Source: Lachnospiraceae bacterium
GTDB lineage: Bacteria > Bacillota > Clostridia > Lachnospirales > Lachnospiraceae
DNA: 37,204 bases
Assembly: GCA_021202075.1 (NCBI GenBank)
Contig: JAJQDT010000153.1
Coordinates: 1 to 37,204, forward strand
Direction: 5' to 3'
The translations under genes and the position numbers were made by a program. The notes under the pieces are model-generated. The model worked only from the letters and a program-made list of their open reading frames with translations, ran no database searches and was not told the origin of the DNA. Positions 6,860-14,518 of this stretch are shown one piece after another (position 1 is the first letter of the stretch; each line of letters starts with the position of its first letter).

Positions 6860-9136
6860 TCACCGTCTGATTTTCTGACGCCATACTACACCTGCTGCAA
6901 GCATTATTACAAGTGCCGTGAGCATCAATGCCAGATAACGTCCGAGCGGCGTCTCGTCGCCGGTCTGCACAGAACTCGCCGTAGTCTCGTCTGTTCCGCC
7001 GGAGGTCGTTGTGACAGTCGAGTCACTTTCTTCTTCCGTCTCCTCGTCCGGCTCAAACGTATTCGTAATCGTTACGGTCTTCTCAGAGTCGTCAGAGGAT
7101 ATCGTCACGGATTCTTTGTCAATGGAAATCGTGAAGTTATACGCCGCAGTATCGGTCAGCGGATTCCCGCTGCTGTCCGTCTCAGCCACATAATAGGTCT
7201 CACTGGTACCCGAGCCTGTGCCTGCGCCGACTTCGATGGTGTAGCTGAAGCTGCTGCCGCCTCCCATATCGAGCTCAATGATATCGCTTGCCGCTTCGGT
7301 AAGTGCGGAATCAGAGAAGACCCTTGCATAGAACACGTCATCTGTATCATACGCCTCTCCGCCGCGGATGGTTTTCTTCGTGATGGTCAGGTAGCCGCCA
7401 TAGTAGTAGCCGCTCGGAAGCTCATAGAATACATTTTTAAACGTAATGGAACCGTCACTGTTCTTTTTCGACAGCTTGACGGTCGTCCCGTCCGGATATT
7501 CCGGCGCGTAAACCACGTCGTCCGAAGTCACACCACTCGTGAGCACATCGCCATACTCGTCGGTCTCTGCCACATAATAGCTCGTGCCGAGATCCAGATG
7601 CTCGAAAGTCACAGAGCTGCTTCCCATGTTGGTAAACGTAATGGTCTTCACGCCGGAAACACGGGTCGCGCATGTCTCATCGGAAAACAGAGCGACATAG
7701 AACACCGCGCTCTCTGCCATCGCCGCAGAGCCATCCTGAAGCTCGAGTTCCTTCGTAACAGTAATCGAGCCCTCGGTCGCCTCGTCCGTCTCCGAACCGG
7801 AACTGCTCTTCGTCACGGTCGTTGAAATCGAAGGATCCACCATCGTCACGGTATTCTCCGCACCCTCCGATTCGCTCACGGTAAACATCACATCCGCCGT
7901 ATATTTGTAGCCGTCCGGCTCCGTCACTTCGTCCAGATAATACGTCCCTGCCGGGAGTCCATACAAAATATCCGTTCCCGTGGTCGTTGTAATGCCATAT
8001 TTCGCCGTCCCATCTTCCTTATGGATCACATTGCCGTCCGCATCCTTAATTACCAGCTTTGCACCGGCCACTGCCGCACCGGCCTCGTCAACCTTATTGA
8101 TAGTCACCTGCGTGCGAGAATTCACTGCAGACACTGTCTGCACATCCCCGGATGCCGCCGAATAAACACCGTCCGTCTCCGTCACTGTACCGGCCGCGCT
8201 GATGGTAAACGTCACTACTGCATAGCTGTCCACATAACCTTCCGGGGTCTCCGTCTCCACCAGTCGGAGCTCCCCGGTCGGCAGCCCCGTCACAACAACC
8301 TGTCCATAGGCGCTTGTCGTCAGATCCTTTGCAAATTCTTTCCAGTAATAAAGCCCCGTGTTATCCGTCCCGGACTCCGCGCCCGAAGGCACATCCGCCT
8401 CACTGTCCGCATAGACCTTTTGCTGCAGGACAAATACCGCGCCTTCCACCAGATTCCCGGCGTCATCGGTCTTTGTCAGGATCACCGCGCCGCCCGGAAA
8501 TGAATATTTCAAGGCAATGGTCACATCATAAATCCAGCCCTGGCCACTGTCTGCTCCGCTATAAGGCAGCGGAATCAGCGCCGGCTGCGCCTCCAGATAT
8601 TCCGTGCCGCCCGTCTGCGCGATCAGGTAAAGTCCCAGAGGAAGACCGTCAAACCTCACCGACCCGCTCGCATCCGCAGTGACTGTGCTGATAATATAAT
8701 CAGACGATGAACCGCCTGACGTGCTTCCCGACGAAGAGCCGCCCGATGTGCTGCCGGAAACGGAATTCTCCGCGGATGTACTGCCCTCAGAACTCAGCGT
8801 CTTCGCATAAGCCGCAAGAGCCTGCGCCGCAGTCTGCGCCTCAGAGGAATTGTTCAAGTCGGAAATCTCCACACCACTCTGTGCGAATGTTTCCGTGAAG
8901 ACATAGCTTCCATTCTCATACTCGCCCACCTGATAGAGCGTCAGCTCAATGCCGGATGCACTCTCCGGCAGCTGAATCTCTACCGTTCCCGTCGTCTGCT
9001 CCGCGGACGCATGAACCGGGTTCACCGGCCCGGCAACCGCCAGGGCAGAAAACACCATGACGGAAAGCACCAGCATTCCTGTAAAAACGAACAACGATTT
9101 TGAAAGCCAATACACCTTTCTCATCTTTCTCCTCAC
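6860..9136 (-). CDS. SpaA-type prealbumin-fold surface protein with a degenerate sorting signal
   Basis: The roughly 758-residue protein has an N-terminal signal segment (VYWLSKSLFVFTGMLVLSVMVFSALAVAG, ending near VHASA). A D1-like domain follows, broken by a Ser/Gly-rich loop (nt 8690-8770). Next are two SpaA/Cna-B prealbumin domains (VILTKTDDAGNLVEGAVF with GELRLVETETPEGY, and VTINKVDEAGAAVAGAKL with GTYYLDEVTEPDGY), which usually form internal isopeptide bonds. Two related domains then start SITVTKELE and LTITKKTIR and contain YYVAETD. The C-terminus is VQTGDETP, a hydrophobic helix and RRQKIRR, so the sorting signal lacks the LP of LPXTG. Downstream of the two sortases, it is plausibly an accessory or basal pilin. 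I prefer the GTG at 9136 (AAAGGAG upstream); an ATG at 9124 with GAGGAG is equally usable. Confidence 0.86.
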   Translation of the reverse strand: MRRKMRKVYWLSKSLFVFTGMLVLSVMVFSALAVAGPVNPVHASAEQTTGTVEIQLPESASGIELTLYQVGEYENGSYVFTETFAQSGVEISDLNNSSEAQTAAQALAAYAKTLSSEGSTSAENSVSGSTSGGSSSGSTSGGSSSDYIISTVTADASGSVRFDGLPLGLYLIAQTGGTEYLEAQPALIPLPYSGADSGQGWIYDVTIALKYSFPGGAVILTKTDDAGNLVEGAVFVLQQKVYADSEADVPSGAESGTDNTGLYYWKEFAKDLTTSAYGQVVVTGLPTGELRLVETETPEGYVDSYAVVTFTISAAGTVTETDGVYSAASGDVQTVSAVNSRTQVTINKVDEAGAAVAGAKLVIKDADGNVIHKEDGTAKYGITTTTGTDILYGLPAGTYYLDEVTEPDGYKYTADVMFTVSESEGAENTVTMVDPSISTTVTKSSSGSETDEATEGSITVTKELELQDGSAAMAESAVFYVALFSDETCATRVSGVKTITFTNMGSSSVTFEHLDLGTSYYVAETDEYGDVLTSGVTSDDVVYAPEYPDGTTVKLSKKNSDGSITFKNVFYELPSGYYYGGYLTITKKTIRGGEAYDTDDVFYARVFSDSALTEAASDIIELDMGGGSSFSYTIEVGAGTGSGTSETYYVAETDSSGNPLTDTAAYNFTISIDKESVTISSDDSEKTVTITNTFEPDEETEEESDSTVTTTSGGTDETTASSVQTGDETPLGRYLALMLTALVIMLAAGVVWRQKIRR

Positions 9137-9252
9137 GGTAAAACCTCTCCTTTCCAAAATCCCCCATTCAATCTTTTAAAATCTCTGTTCACAATCTGCT
9201 CAACAATTAACAATATTTATTACTCCAGCTCGTAAGTTGTTTCTCACTTTCA

Positions 9253-10140
9253 TCATTTGTCTTTCCCACGCCTGCGCCCCGGCAGGAGCAGAATCAGCAG
9301 CACAATGATCATCAGCATGATCCCGAAAGCCACTGCTCCGTACCATAGAATCTTTTCTACCGGAATCTTCTGTTTCGTCTCAGTATCCGCGGGCGCCTGA
9401 ACCAAGACAACCTCCGGCGAAAACTCCACCCGCGTGCCGCGCACCAGCAGCCGATGTGAATTTACACCATAGGGCGTGCAGGTGAGCAGCGTCACATAAT
9501 CCTCTCCCTCGACGATTCGAATATCATCCGTCTCGTCCGGAAGCACCACCTTAATCTGGTCTACCTCATACGCCAGAATCCGGTTCAGCACATGAATATA
9601 AAACATATCCCCGATTTCCAGCTGATCCAGATCCGTAAACAGCTTCGCCGCCGGAAGACCCGTATGTCCCGAAAGCACCGCATGCGTCGACTCGCCGCCC
9701 ACCGGAAGCGAGGTCTCCGGCATATGCCCGATGCCCTTTTGCAGAACATCATCCTCCACACCGTGATAAATCGGCAGGTACACGCCAATCTTCGGAATCT
9801 CAATATATCCGATTGCATCCGTCAGAGCCAGCAGACTGTCATAGTCCGCCACTGAATCCGAATCACCGCTGCCGCTCAGGGCTGCGTTGTATTCCGACGC
9901 CGCTTCCAGCATCGCATCCAATTCCGAAGTATCCTGCTCCTCCAGCACCGAATTATAGCTGGCAATCTCCACACTCGCCGTGTATTCACATATCCAGTTG
10001 CTCAAAACCGGATATCCCATAATCGCCACCCCAGCCGCAAGAACCAAAAAGATAAACAGCAGCGGAAGCCGGTCCCGAATCCTGTGATGTCGATTGTTCC
10101 TTATCTGCGCCTGCCCAGTCTCTGTCTCATTCTCACTCAT
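9253..10140 (-). CDS. Class C (pilin-polymerising) sortase
   Basis: The 295-residue protein has an N-terminal membrane helix at about 24-45 and a second at about 263-287, the two-helix topology of class C sortases. Catalytic residues are visible: His159 in LSGHTGLP, Cys221 in LLTCTPYG and Arg230 in VNSHRLLVRGTR. Other hallmarks are GYIEIPKI, LPIYHG and TSLPVGGESTHAVLSG. The usual lid motif DP(F/W/Y) before the catalytic domain is not visible; the corresponding stretch is acidic (YNSVLEEQDTSELDAM and following). Enzymes of this class join the Thr of an LPXTG-type signal to a pilin-motif Lys on the cell surface. It lies 51 bp after the other sortase and about 115 bp before the SpaA-like gene, probably one transcript. 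Confidence 0.93.
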   Translation of the reverse strand: MSENETETGQAQIRNNRHHRIRDRLPLLFIFLVLAAGVAIMGYPVLSNWICEYTASVEIASYNSVLEEQDTSELDAMLEAASEYNAALSGSGDSDSVADYDSLLALTDAIGYIEIPKIGVYLPIYHGVEDDVLQKGIGHMPETSLPVGGESTHAVLSGHTGLPAAKLFTDLDQLEIGDMFYIHVLNRILAYEVDQIKVVLPDETDDIRIVEGEDYVTLLTCTPYGVNSHRLLVRGTRVEFSPEVVLVQAPADTETKQKIPVEKILWYGAVAFGIMLMIIVLLILLLPGRRRGKDK

Positions 10141-10191
10141 CTGTTCTCTGTCCTGTCTGCTCCTGCCTCATCCTGTTCCAGACTGTTGTTT

Positions 10192-11160
10192 CTATTGGGA
10201 CGGTTTCTTTCCGTTCGGCCAGCTTGTCTGGCCTATTTCAGTTCGGCCCGTTTCTACCTTATCTGTTTGCACCTGGCCTGCTTCCATCCGGCCTGTTTCT
10301 GGCCGATCGGTTTCCGCCTGATTTCCTTTGTCCATCGCATATTTCTTTTGCATTCTGCGATGATACACATAGGCAACCGCCACAACCAAAATCGCCGCCG
10401 CCACAATCGCGGCAATCACCATCAACTGCCGCTTCATCGCCGCAGACAGACCTCTGGTCACCGTCTGCGAGCCGACCGAATCCTCGCCATCCTCCTCCGG
10501 GATATATTCCGTCCGCTCCCCGCGCACCAGCAAGCGATGGCTGTTAATCCCGTAAGGTGTGCAGGTCACCAGCGTCACCAGATCCCGCCCCGGCTCAATC
10601 TCCAGCAAGGACGCATCGTCCGGCTCGACCACCTTGACATCCACCACCTCATACGCCAGAATCTCTCCCAGCACATGGATGTAAAAAAGATCTCCCATCT
10701 CCATCTGATCCAGATTCGAGAGCAGCTCCGCCCCCGGCAGCCCCGTATGCCCGGAAATCCCGCTGTTCGTATTCTCTCCGCCCACTGGCAGAGACGTATT
10801 CTCTATATATCCGCAGCCTTTCTGCAGCACCTCATCCGAAGTCCCGTAATAAACCGGCAGATACACATCGATAGACGGAATATCCAGATAACAGATCACA
10901 CCGTCATTCACATTCAGGCACTTATCCTCATCCTCCACATTTGTCCCGTAATACAGATGCAGGTTAAACTGCTGCGCCAGCTCCAGACGCTCATCTGCGT
11001 CAGGCTCCAGTGTCTCATCCGCGACCTGCGCCTCATAATCCGCAATCGTCACCGACGCTGTGTTCAGCGTCACATAATTTCCAATCGAAGGATACAGAAT
11101 AAATCCAATCCCAATCACAAAGATGAGGAGAATCATCCCCATCGGATATAATCGTTTCAT
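10192..11160 (-). CDS. Class C sortase with a pentapeptide-repeat cytoplasmic tail
   Basis: This is a second class C sortase of about 322 residues, starting at the ATG at 11160 (a GTG at 11178 would add six residues; neither has a strong ribosome binding site). It has a membrane helix at 7-27, GVICYLDIPSIDVYLPVYYG, His138 in ISGHTGLP, Cys200 in LVTCTPYG, Arg209 in INSHRLLVRGER, and a second helix near 240-262. No DP(F/W/Y) lid is visible. After the second helix comes a predicted cytoplasmic tail of six five-residue units such as ETDRP and ETGRM, unusual for the family. It is the first gene of the sortase/SpaA group. Having two sortases would suit two pilin types or separate shaft and tip linkages, which is inference. 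Confidence 0.92.
   Translation of the reverse strand: MKRLYPMGMILLIFVIGIGFILYPSIGNYVTLNTASVTIADYEAQVADETLEPDADERLELAQQFNLHLYYGTNVEDEDKCLNVNDGVICYLDIPSIDVYLPVYYGTSDEVLQKGCGYIENTSLPVGGENTNSGISGHTGLPGAELLSNLDQMEMGDLFYIHVLGEILAYEVVDVKVVEPDDASLLEIEPGRDLVTLVTCTPYGINSHRLLVRGERTEYIPEEDGEDSVGSQTVTRGLSAAMKRQLMVIAAIVAAAILVVAVAYVYHRRMQKKYAMDKGNQAETDRPETGRMEAGQVQTDKVETGRTEIGQTSWPNGKKPSQ
10225..10314 (-). repeat. 15-bp tandem repeats in the sortase tail
   Basis: Six imperfect 15-bp units encode a five-residue repeat (for example ETDRP, ETGRM, EAGQV, ETGRT). The plus strand shows recurring GGCC-TGTTTC blocks. They lie just before the last ten codons of the gene. Confidence 0.65.
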
Positions 11161-11479
11161 GATGGCACATCCGCACACTTTCAGTATTTAAACAATTATC
11201 TTTTCAGGCAGATTCCAAAATATCGATTTGATCATTCGCTCTGCATGGAATTCGGCCTCTGACTCTTCCTTGTTTACCTTACAATCTCTACTTTACAGTG
11301 GTGATCCTTCTTCTTTTTGCCATATCCAATCCCAACCAGGAGCACCCGGCCGGTATGACGTTTTTTCTCAGCCATCTTTCCCTGAAACTTCAGGAGATAC
11401 TTTCGATCCTTAATCTGCTGGATCGCCGCCTCGGGCGTATCGTCCACCTTCAATTCAAGAATCAGGCCGTCATTCTCAT

Positions 11480-11551
11480 GTCCCGATTCGCAAAGCGAAT
11501 CGAGGACGTAGGCCGAGCCATCGTGCGAAGCACGATTCTGCATGGCGAGGC
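11480..11551 (-). repeat. Double-hairpin palindromic element, copy C, inside the ATPase/nuclease gene
   Basis: This copy is inverted relative to copies A and B. Stem 2 is GTCCCGATTCGC/GCGAATCGAGGAC, the linker is GGACGTAGGCC, and stem 1 is the weaker GCCGAGCC/GGCGAGGC enclosing ATCGTGC-gaa-GCACGAT. It encodes about 25 extra residues between FIFYPE and the LILELKVD motif, where relatives have only a short loop, and it keeps the frame open. Confidence 0.8.
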
Positions 11552-11721
11552 TTTCCGCTCCAGCTCTTTCCGGATAAAAAATGAAATCCGTGTAGCCTTC
11601 ACCAGCCTTGTTTTCTCTTTCTACATAATAGCTGTCCCGCGCCGCCAGGTAAACCAGATTCACAATCGCGGTCAGTTCCGTCTCATCATTGTAGTCCAAC
11701 AGTGGGGTCTCTGTATTTGGG

Positions 11722-11797
11722 AGAGCCGCGCAATTATAATCGACCTTCGGTCGATGGGCGCGGCCTACGTCCATAGTCTCCGAAGAGACTATGGACA
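11722..11797 (+). repeat. Double-hairpin palindromic element, copy B, inside the ATPase/nuclease gene
   Basis: Stem 1 is GCCGCGC/GCGCGGC enclosing ATCGACC-ttc-GGTCGAT. The linker is GGCCTACGTCC, and stem 2 is GTCCATAGTCT/AGACTATGGAC. It has the same orientation as copy A. On the coding (minus) strand it adds about 25-30 residues between LTFAHD and the LLDYNDETELTAIVNLVYLA block, where the family normally runs straight through. Confidence 0.82.
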
Positions 11798-12772
11798 AAT
11801 CATGAGCAAAGGTCAATATCTCCTCCATGGTTTTCGTGTCGCCCCTCAATGTTGCCTGCAGCATACGGTCAGATTCCATGGCAAGGCGGTTGATATAACC
11901 CAAATCCTCCCGTTCGCGGATTGTTTTGGCAAATTCATCCAGAAGTTCTTTATTAGGGATGTGTACCTTTCCATCCTCATAACTCAAAAAACCATAAACT
12001 ACCATCGCGGACAAAATCTCATTACGCGTACTCAAGCGCATTGCCGTGGCTGCATATTCCTCTACCGATGCCGGAACCGCTTCCCCTGCCACCATCAGAG
12101 CTACATCCTTTTTCACATCCGCTCTGTCGTTCACGATAAAACTGGCAATCTCTGCGTAGGAGCCGGTCGCAGTCCAATAACTCCTGATCCGGTTGCGCGT
12201 CAACGCCTCCACCACAGACCGCGGATTATACATCCGCTCTGAAGAAGGCGTATGATAACCGTCATACCAATATTTCAGATCCTCCCGCGAAACATTTCGA
12301 CAAGAGGTTCTCGCCTCATATCTCGAATAGAGGTCACCCACTTCCGCCTCTGTAAATCCAAAATATTCACTGAACAAATCATCTGTTGCCATCGTGTACT
12401 TATTAAAATTATTGATCGTAGAACCACTGGAGTACTTCGCTATAGGAAGCACTCCGGTCATATAACTAAGCGCAATGTATCCCTTATCCTTCGTCAGCGC
12501 CGCCAGCCAACTGATAAAATTTCTTCTGTCCTCGTCAGTCGTATAAGTCTTATGAAAAATACAGTCCCACTCGTCCATCACAAGAATAAACTTATCCTGT
12601 GTCTGCTCGTAAATCTTCTGCAAATCCTGGATTGCTGTCCCCTTCTTACGAAAATTTACATCCGGAAATGCCTCACGAAGATCCTCCTGCAGAATCTCCT
12701 TCGTCGTCGTGATAAACTCTTCATAGCTGGTGCTCTCATTCGCAGCCTCGATGAAATTAATGTAAATCACGT

Positions 12773-13093
12773 TTATTGATTCATGTACCGCCGGTAATCA
12801 AAGGGTTCGGCCGGCAAAATGCCTTCTTCGCTCTGAGAATCCTGTGCTATTTTCAGTGAATCAAAGAGTCCGCTGCTGTCGGTCCCCCTGCCAAAAAATG
12901 CGCCGATCATTGCAGCCATTACCGATTTTCCAAAGCGACGGGGCCTGGTGATGCAAATATGCTTATTCCCCTGACCCACCAACGGAATCAGTTCTCTCAG
13001 GAGCATCGTTTTGTCAACAAAATATGGACTTTCCGCCTCGCTTTTGTACAGAGAAAACGCCTGCGTACCATTCAGATAATATCCCATCTGCAT
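12773..13093 (-). pseudogene. AAA-ATPase-like protein, N-terminal piece of the frameshifted gene
   Basis: The piece encodes MGYYLNGTQAFSLYKSE, YFVDKTMLLRELI and the Walker A-like ITRPRRFGKSVMAAM, the standard beginning of AAA-ATPase_like proteins (usually YVDKT followed by SRPRRFGKS). It ends MNQ-stop at 12773, three bases before the C-terminal piece opens in another frame. I place the start at the ATG at 13093 or 13087, with GGAGG just upstream; the frame extends to 13186 but the extra residues are not family-like. A short unusual segment (DSQSEEGILPAEPFDYR) precedes the break. No slippery heptamer is visible, so decay or a sequencing error is likelier than programmed frameshifting. Confidence 0.72.
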
Positions 13094-13272
13094 CCCACCT
13101 CCGTATCTACCTTGGTCTGCATCCAGCCCCAGACACTGCTGCTCTACACCCGTAATCATTTTTTGTCTGCGAACAAGCGGTCTCATCTACATCAGAATAC
13201 CATAAAAGACTATATTTTACAAGGAAAGCCTCTCCGTCTGCTGTAATCGGTTCCCAGATATGTTGATTTCAA

Positions 13273-13770
13273 TCACCAATTGTCCAGCAACTCTTTATCC
13301 TGCATAGCACCTGTTTTTCTGCCACAGTAGCATTCCCTCGCAATTGGAACGGATGCTTCGAATACAGTATTGCAGCATGAGCATTTAAACTTACGCGCTA
13401 CTGACAGCGGCGTATTTCCTTCAAGTATCATGCGAATAGGATGACAATTTTTATTAGCATCATAGAACTCCTCTACCTGACTCTGCTCATCTTCGCTAAT
13501 CTGTACCTCAAAATACAGGTTCTCTTCCCCGCAGTTTAGACAGATCGTATTGACCCTGTATGTCAGATCGCTCATCCAACGAGTAATGTTGTACTTCTTG
13601 TACATCTCATTCAGCAGGTTCATATCATATGGCAATTGACGGATTTTCTCCACATCTTCGCCATCTGACATCGCTGCGATCAGCGTTAATATTCGATGGA
13701 CTCCCTCATATCTCGCATAATCTACCACACTGTAATAATCTTTCCGCGTTATTCTCCTTGTGTCCGACAT
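13273..13770 (-). CDS. Hypothetical protein with zinc-ribbon-like cysteine pairs
   Basis: I do not recognise this protein. From the ATG at 13770 (AAAGGTGA four bases upstream) it has about 165 residues. It contains C-X2-C in ICLNCGE, a later FKCSCCNTVF, and a C-terminal ECYCGRKTG, a pattern that could bind zinc. The N-terminal half is helical and charged (RRITRKDYYSVVDYARYEGVHRILTLIAAMSDGEDVEKIRQLPYD in two parts, by inspection). No membrane segment or signal peptide is present. It sits between the broken ATPase gene and the small toxin locus, in the block that separates sortases from pilins. The frame is open further upstream to 13872, but without a ribosome binding site. Confidence 0.6.
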   Translation of the reverse strand: MSDTRRITRKDYYSVVDYARYEGVHRILTLIAAMSDGEDVEKIRQLPYDMNLLNEMYKKYNITRWMSDLTYRVNTICLNCGEENLYFEVQISEDEQSQVEEFYDANKNCHPIRMILEGNTPLSVARKFKCSCCNTVFEASVPIARECYCGRKTGAMQDKELLDNW

Positions 13771-13941
13771 TGCTTCACCTTTCGGCAGCCAAATATGAAG
13801 AGCATCTTTTCTCTTTCCGGTTCTATTACAATTTCTCAACACATATATTATTCCCGGCAGCTGTTTTTTCAAAAATTTCTTTATAAATATCCTGTTTTAA
13901 TGATGGGACTTTAAAAACACAGGTACTCTTGAAAAAACAGC

Positions 13942-13970
13942 TTGTAATATCAGAAAATCTGTGCTATAGT
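13942..13970 (+). promoter_or_regulatory. Sigma-A promoter facing the small toxin gene (antisense RNA)
   Basis: TTGTAA, a 17-bp spacer and TATAGT. The predicted start is near 13977. Transcription would run toward the toxin gene and meet the shared hairpin at 14035-14075. Confidence 0.7.
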
Positions 13971-13976
13971 CATGAT

Positions 13977-14080
13977 GTAGAAAACAGTGCTACCCGTACA
14001 GCATGACGGTTAGCTCCCTATAGTTTGGTAAATAAAAAATAACCGCACAAGCTGGTCACTGGGGCGGTTATTTTTGTGTC
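13977..14080 (+). ncRNA. Predicted small RNA convergent with the toxin mRNA
   Basis: It is bounded by the promoter at 13942-13970 and the bidirectional hairpin. The 5' part has GTGCTACCC (13987) and CGGTTAG (14007), which are also found in the same sense in the toxin mRNA leader. The only true antisense overlap with the toxin mRNA is the terminator and the last codons. It could act as an antitoxin RNA, but this is inferred from layout alone. Confidence 0.5.
14035..14075. terminator. Bidirectional terminator shared by toxin mRNA and small RNA
   Basis: AAAAATAACCGC (14035-14046) and GCGGTTATTTTT (14064-14075) form a 12-bp perfect stem that gives a T run on both strands. It overlaps the toxin stop codon at 14068. 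Confidence 0.85.
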
Positions 14081-14163
14081 TTATTGCTACCAATCGTGTA
14101 GCCAAGACCAAATGAGGTTAAGCAGAGACTGAGCACTGCAATCAAGTCACCGATTGTAAGCAT
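14068..14163 (-). CDS. Small hydrophobic holin-like toxin peptide
   Basis: This short gene encodes 31 residues beginning MLTIGDLIAVLSLC and ending IGSNKTQK. It has one membrane-spanning stretch and a basic tail, as in the small holin-like (Hol-Tox, TxpA/Fst-like) type I toxins of Firmicutes, which damage the cell's own membrane when over-expressed. A perfect AAAGGAGG lies eight bases before the ATG, and a strong promoter (TTGACA-17-TAGAAT) lies about 120 bp upstream. The long leader contains a TTCCC/GGGGAA hairpin that could limit translation. The gene ends within the bidirectional terminator, and a convergent small RNA promoter lies on the far side. The family assignment rests on size, hydropathy and layout. 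Confidence 0.75.
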   Translation of the reverse strand: MLTIGDLIAVLSLCLTSFGLGYTIGSNKTQK

Positions 14164-14284
14164 ATGCAAGTCCTCCTTTCTTTCGATTTCCCGAATGAGG
14201 GATTTCTATATGTAATCAGAGGATCACAGTTCCCCTGTTGTCAGGGAAACTAACCGCCACTACCGTCTGGGTAGCACCACCATA

Positions 14285-14313
14285 ATTCTACAATTTAAGC
14301 TATAATATGTCAA
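14285..14313 (-). promoter_or_regulatory. Sigma-A promoter of the toxin mRNA
   Basis: On the minus strand, a perfect TTGACA, a 17-bp spacer and TAGAAT. The predicted start near 14278 precedes the inverted-repeat arm GTGCTACCC (14269-14277 on the complementary strand). Confidence 0.83.
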
Positions 14314-14518
14314 TTATTTTTTTGCATAATATATTCTTTTCTGTGCTTATTCACTTTTTTTCTCACAATGGTGCTGAGCACCTGCTTCCACAAGCGCTCA
14401 ACAAATTCTGCGTCCTTACCAAATGCAACATGTCAATCATAATTCACCATATAAGCAATGCTCACCGTTCCTCCCGACTTCTTCTCCGTAAATGTCACAT
14501 TGATATACTCTATACCCG

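Larger units (their letters stand above)
11274..12770 (-). pseudogene. AAA-ATPase-like / PD-(D/E)XK nuclease family protein, C-terminal piece of a frameshifted gene
   Basis: This 498-residue piece carries the Walker B-like FILVMDEWDCIF, LSYMTGVLPIAKYSSGS, the YWTATGSY region and a C-terminal PD-(D/E)XK-like domain (TDFIFYPE, then LILELKVDDTPEAAIQQIKDRKY). The family (AAA-ATPase_like plus PDDEXK_9) is common in gut Clostridia and Bacteroidetes; its function is unclear, with mobile-element or defence roles suggested. The Walker A part is on the neighbouring piece at 12773-13093. The two would join as one family-like protein if a single base were added near 12775-12780, where the frame runs YMNQ then a stop, and VIYINF continues in the other frame. 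Two in-frame palindromic elements lengthen this piece at 11480-11551 and 11722-11797. The GTG at 12770 is probably not a true start. Confidence 0.75.

Noticed and set aside
6779..8503. Long plus-strand open frames opposite the SpaA-like gene
   Set aside because: They lie antisense to a well-supported gene; Arg/His-rich translations are typical of reversed GC-rich coding DNA.
12765..12790. Programmed ribosomal frameshift in the ATPase gene
   Set aside because: There is no slippery heptamer and no clear downstream stimulatory structure at the break.
13942..14313. A standard par/Fst antitoxin pairing
   Set aside because: The leader repeats are inverted in DNA, so the two RNAs are not complementary there; only the general layout is shared.
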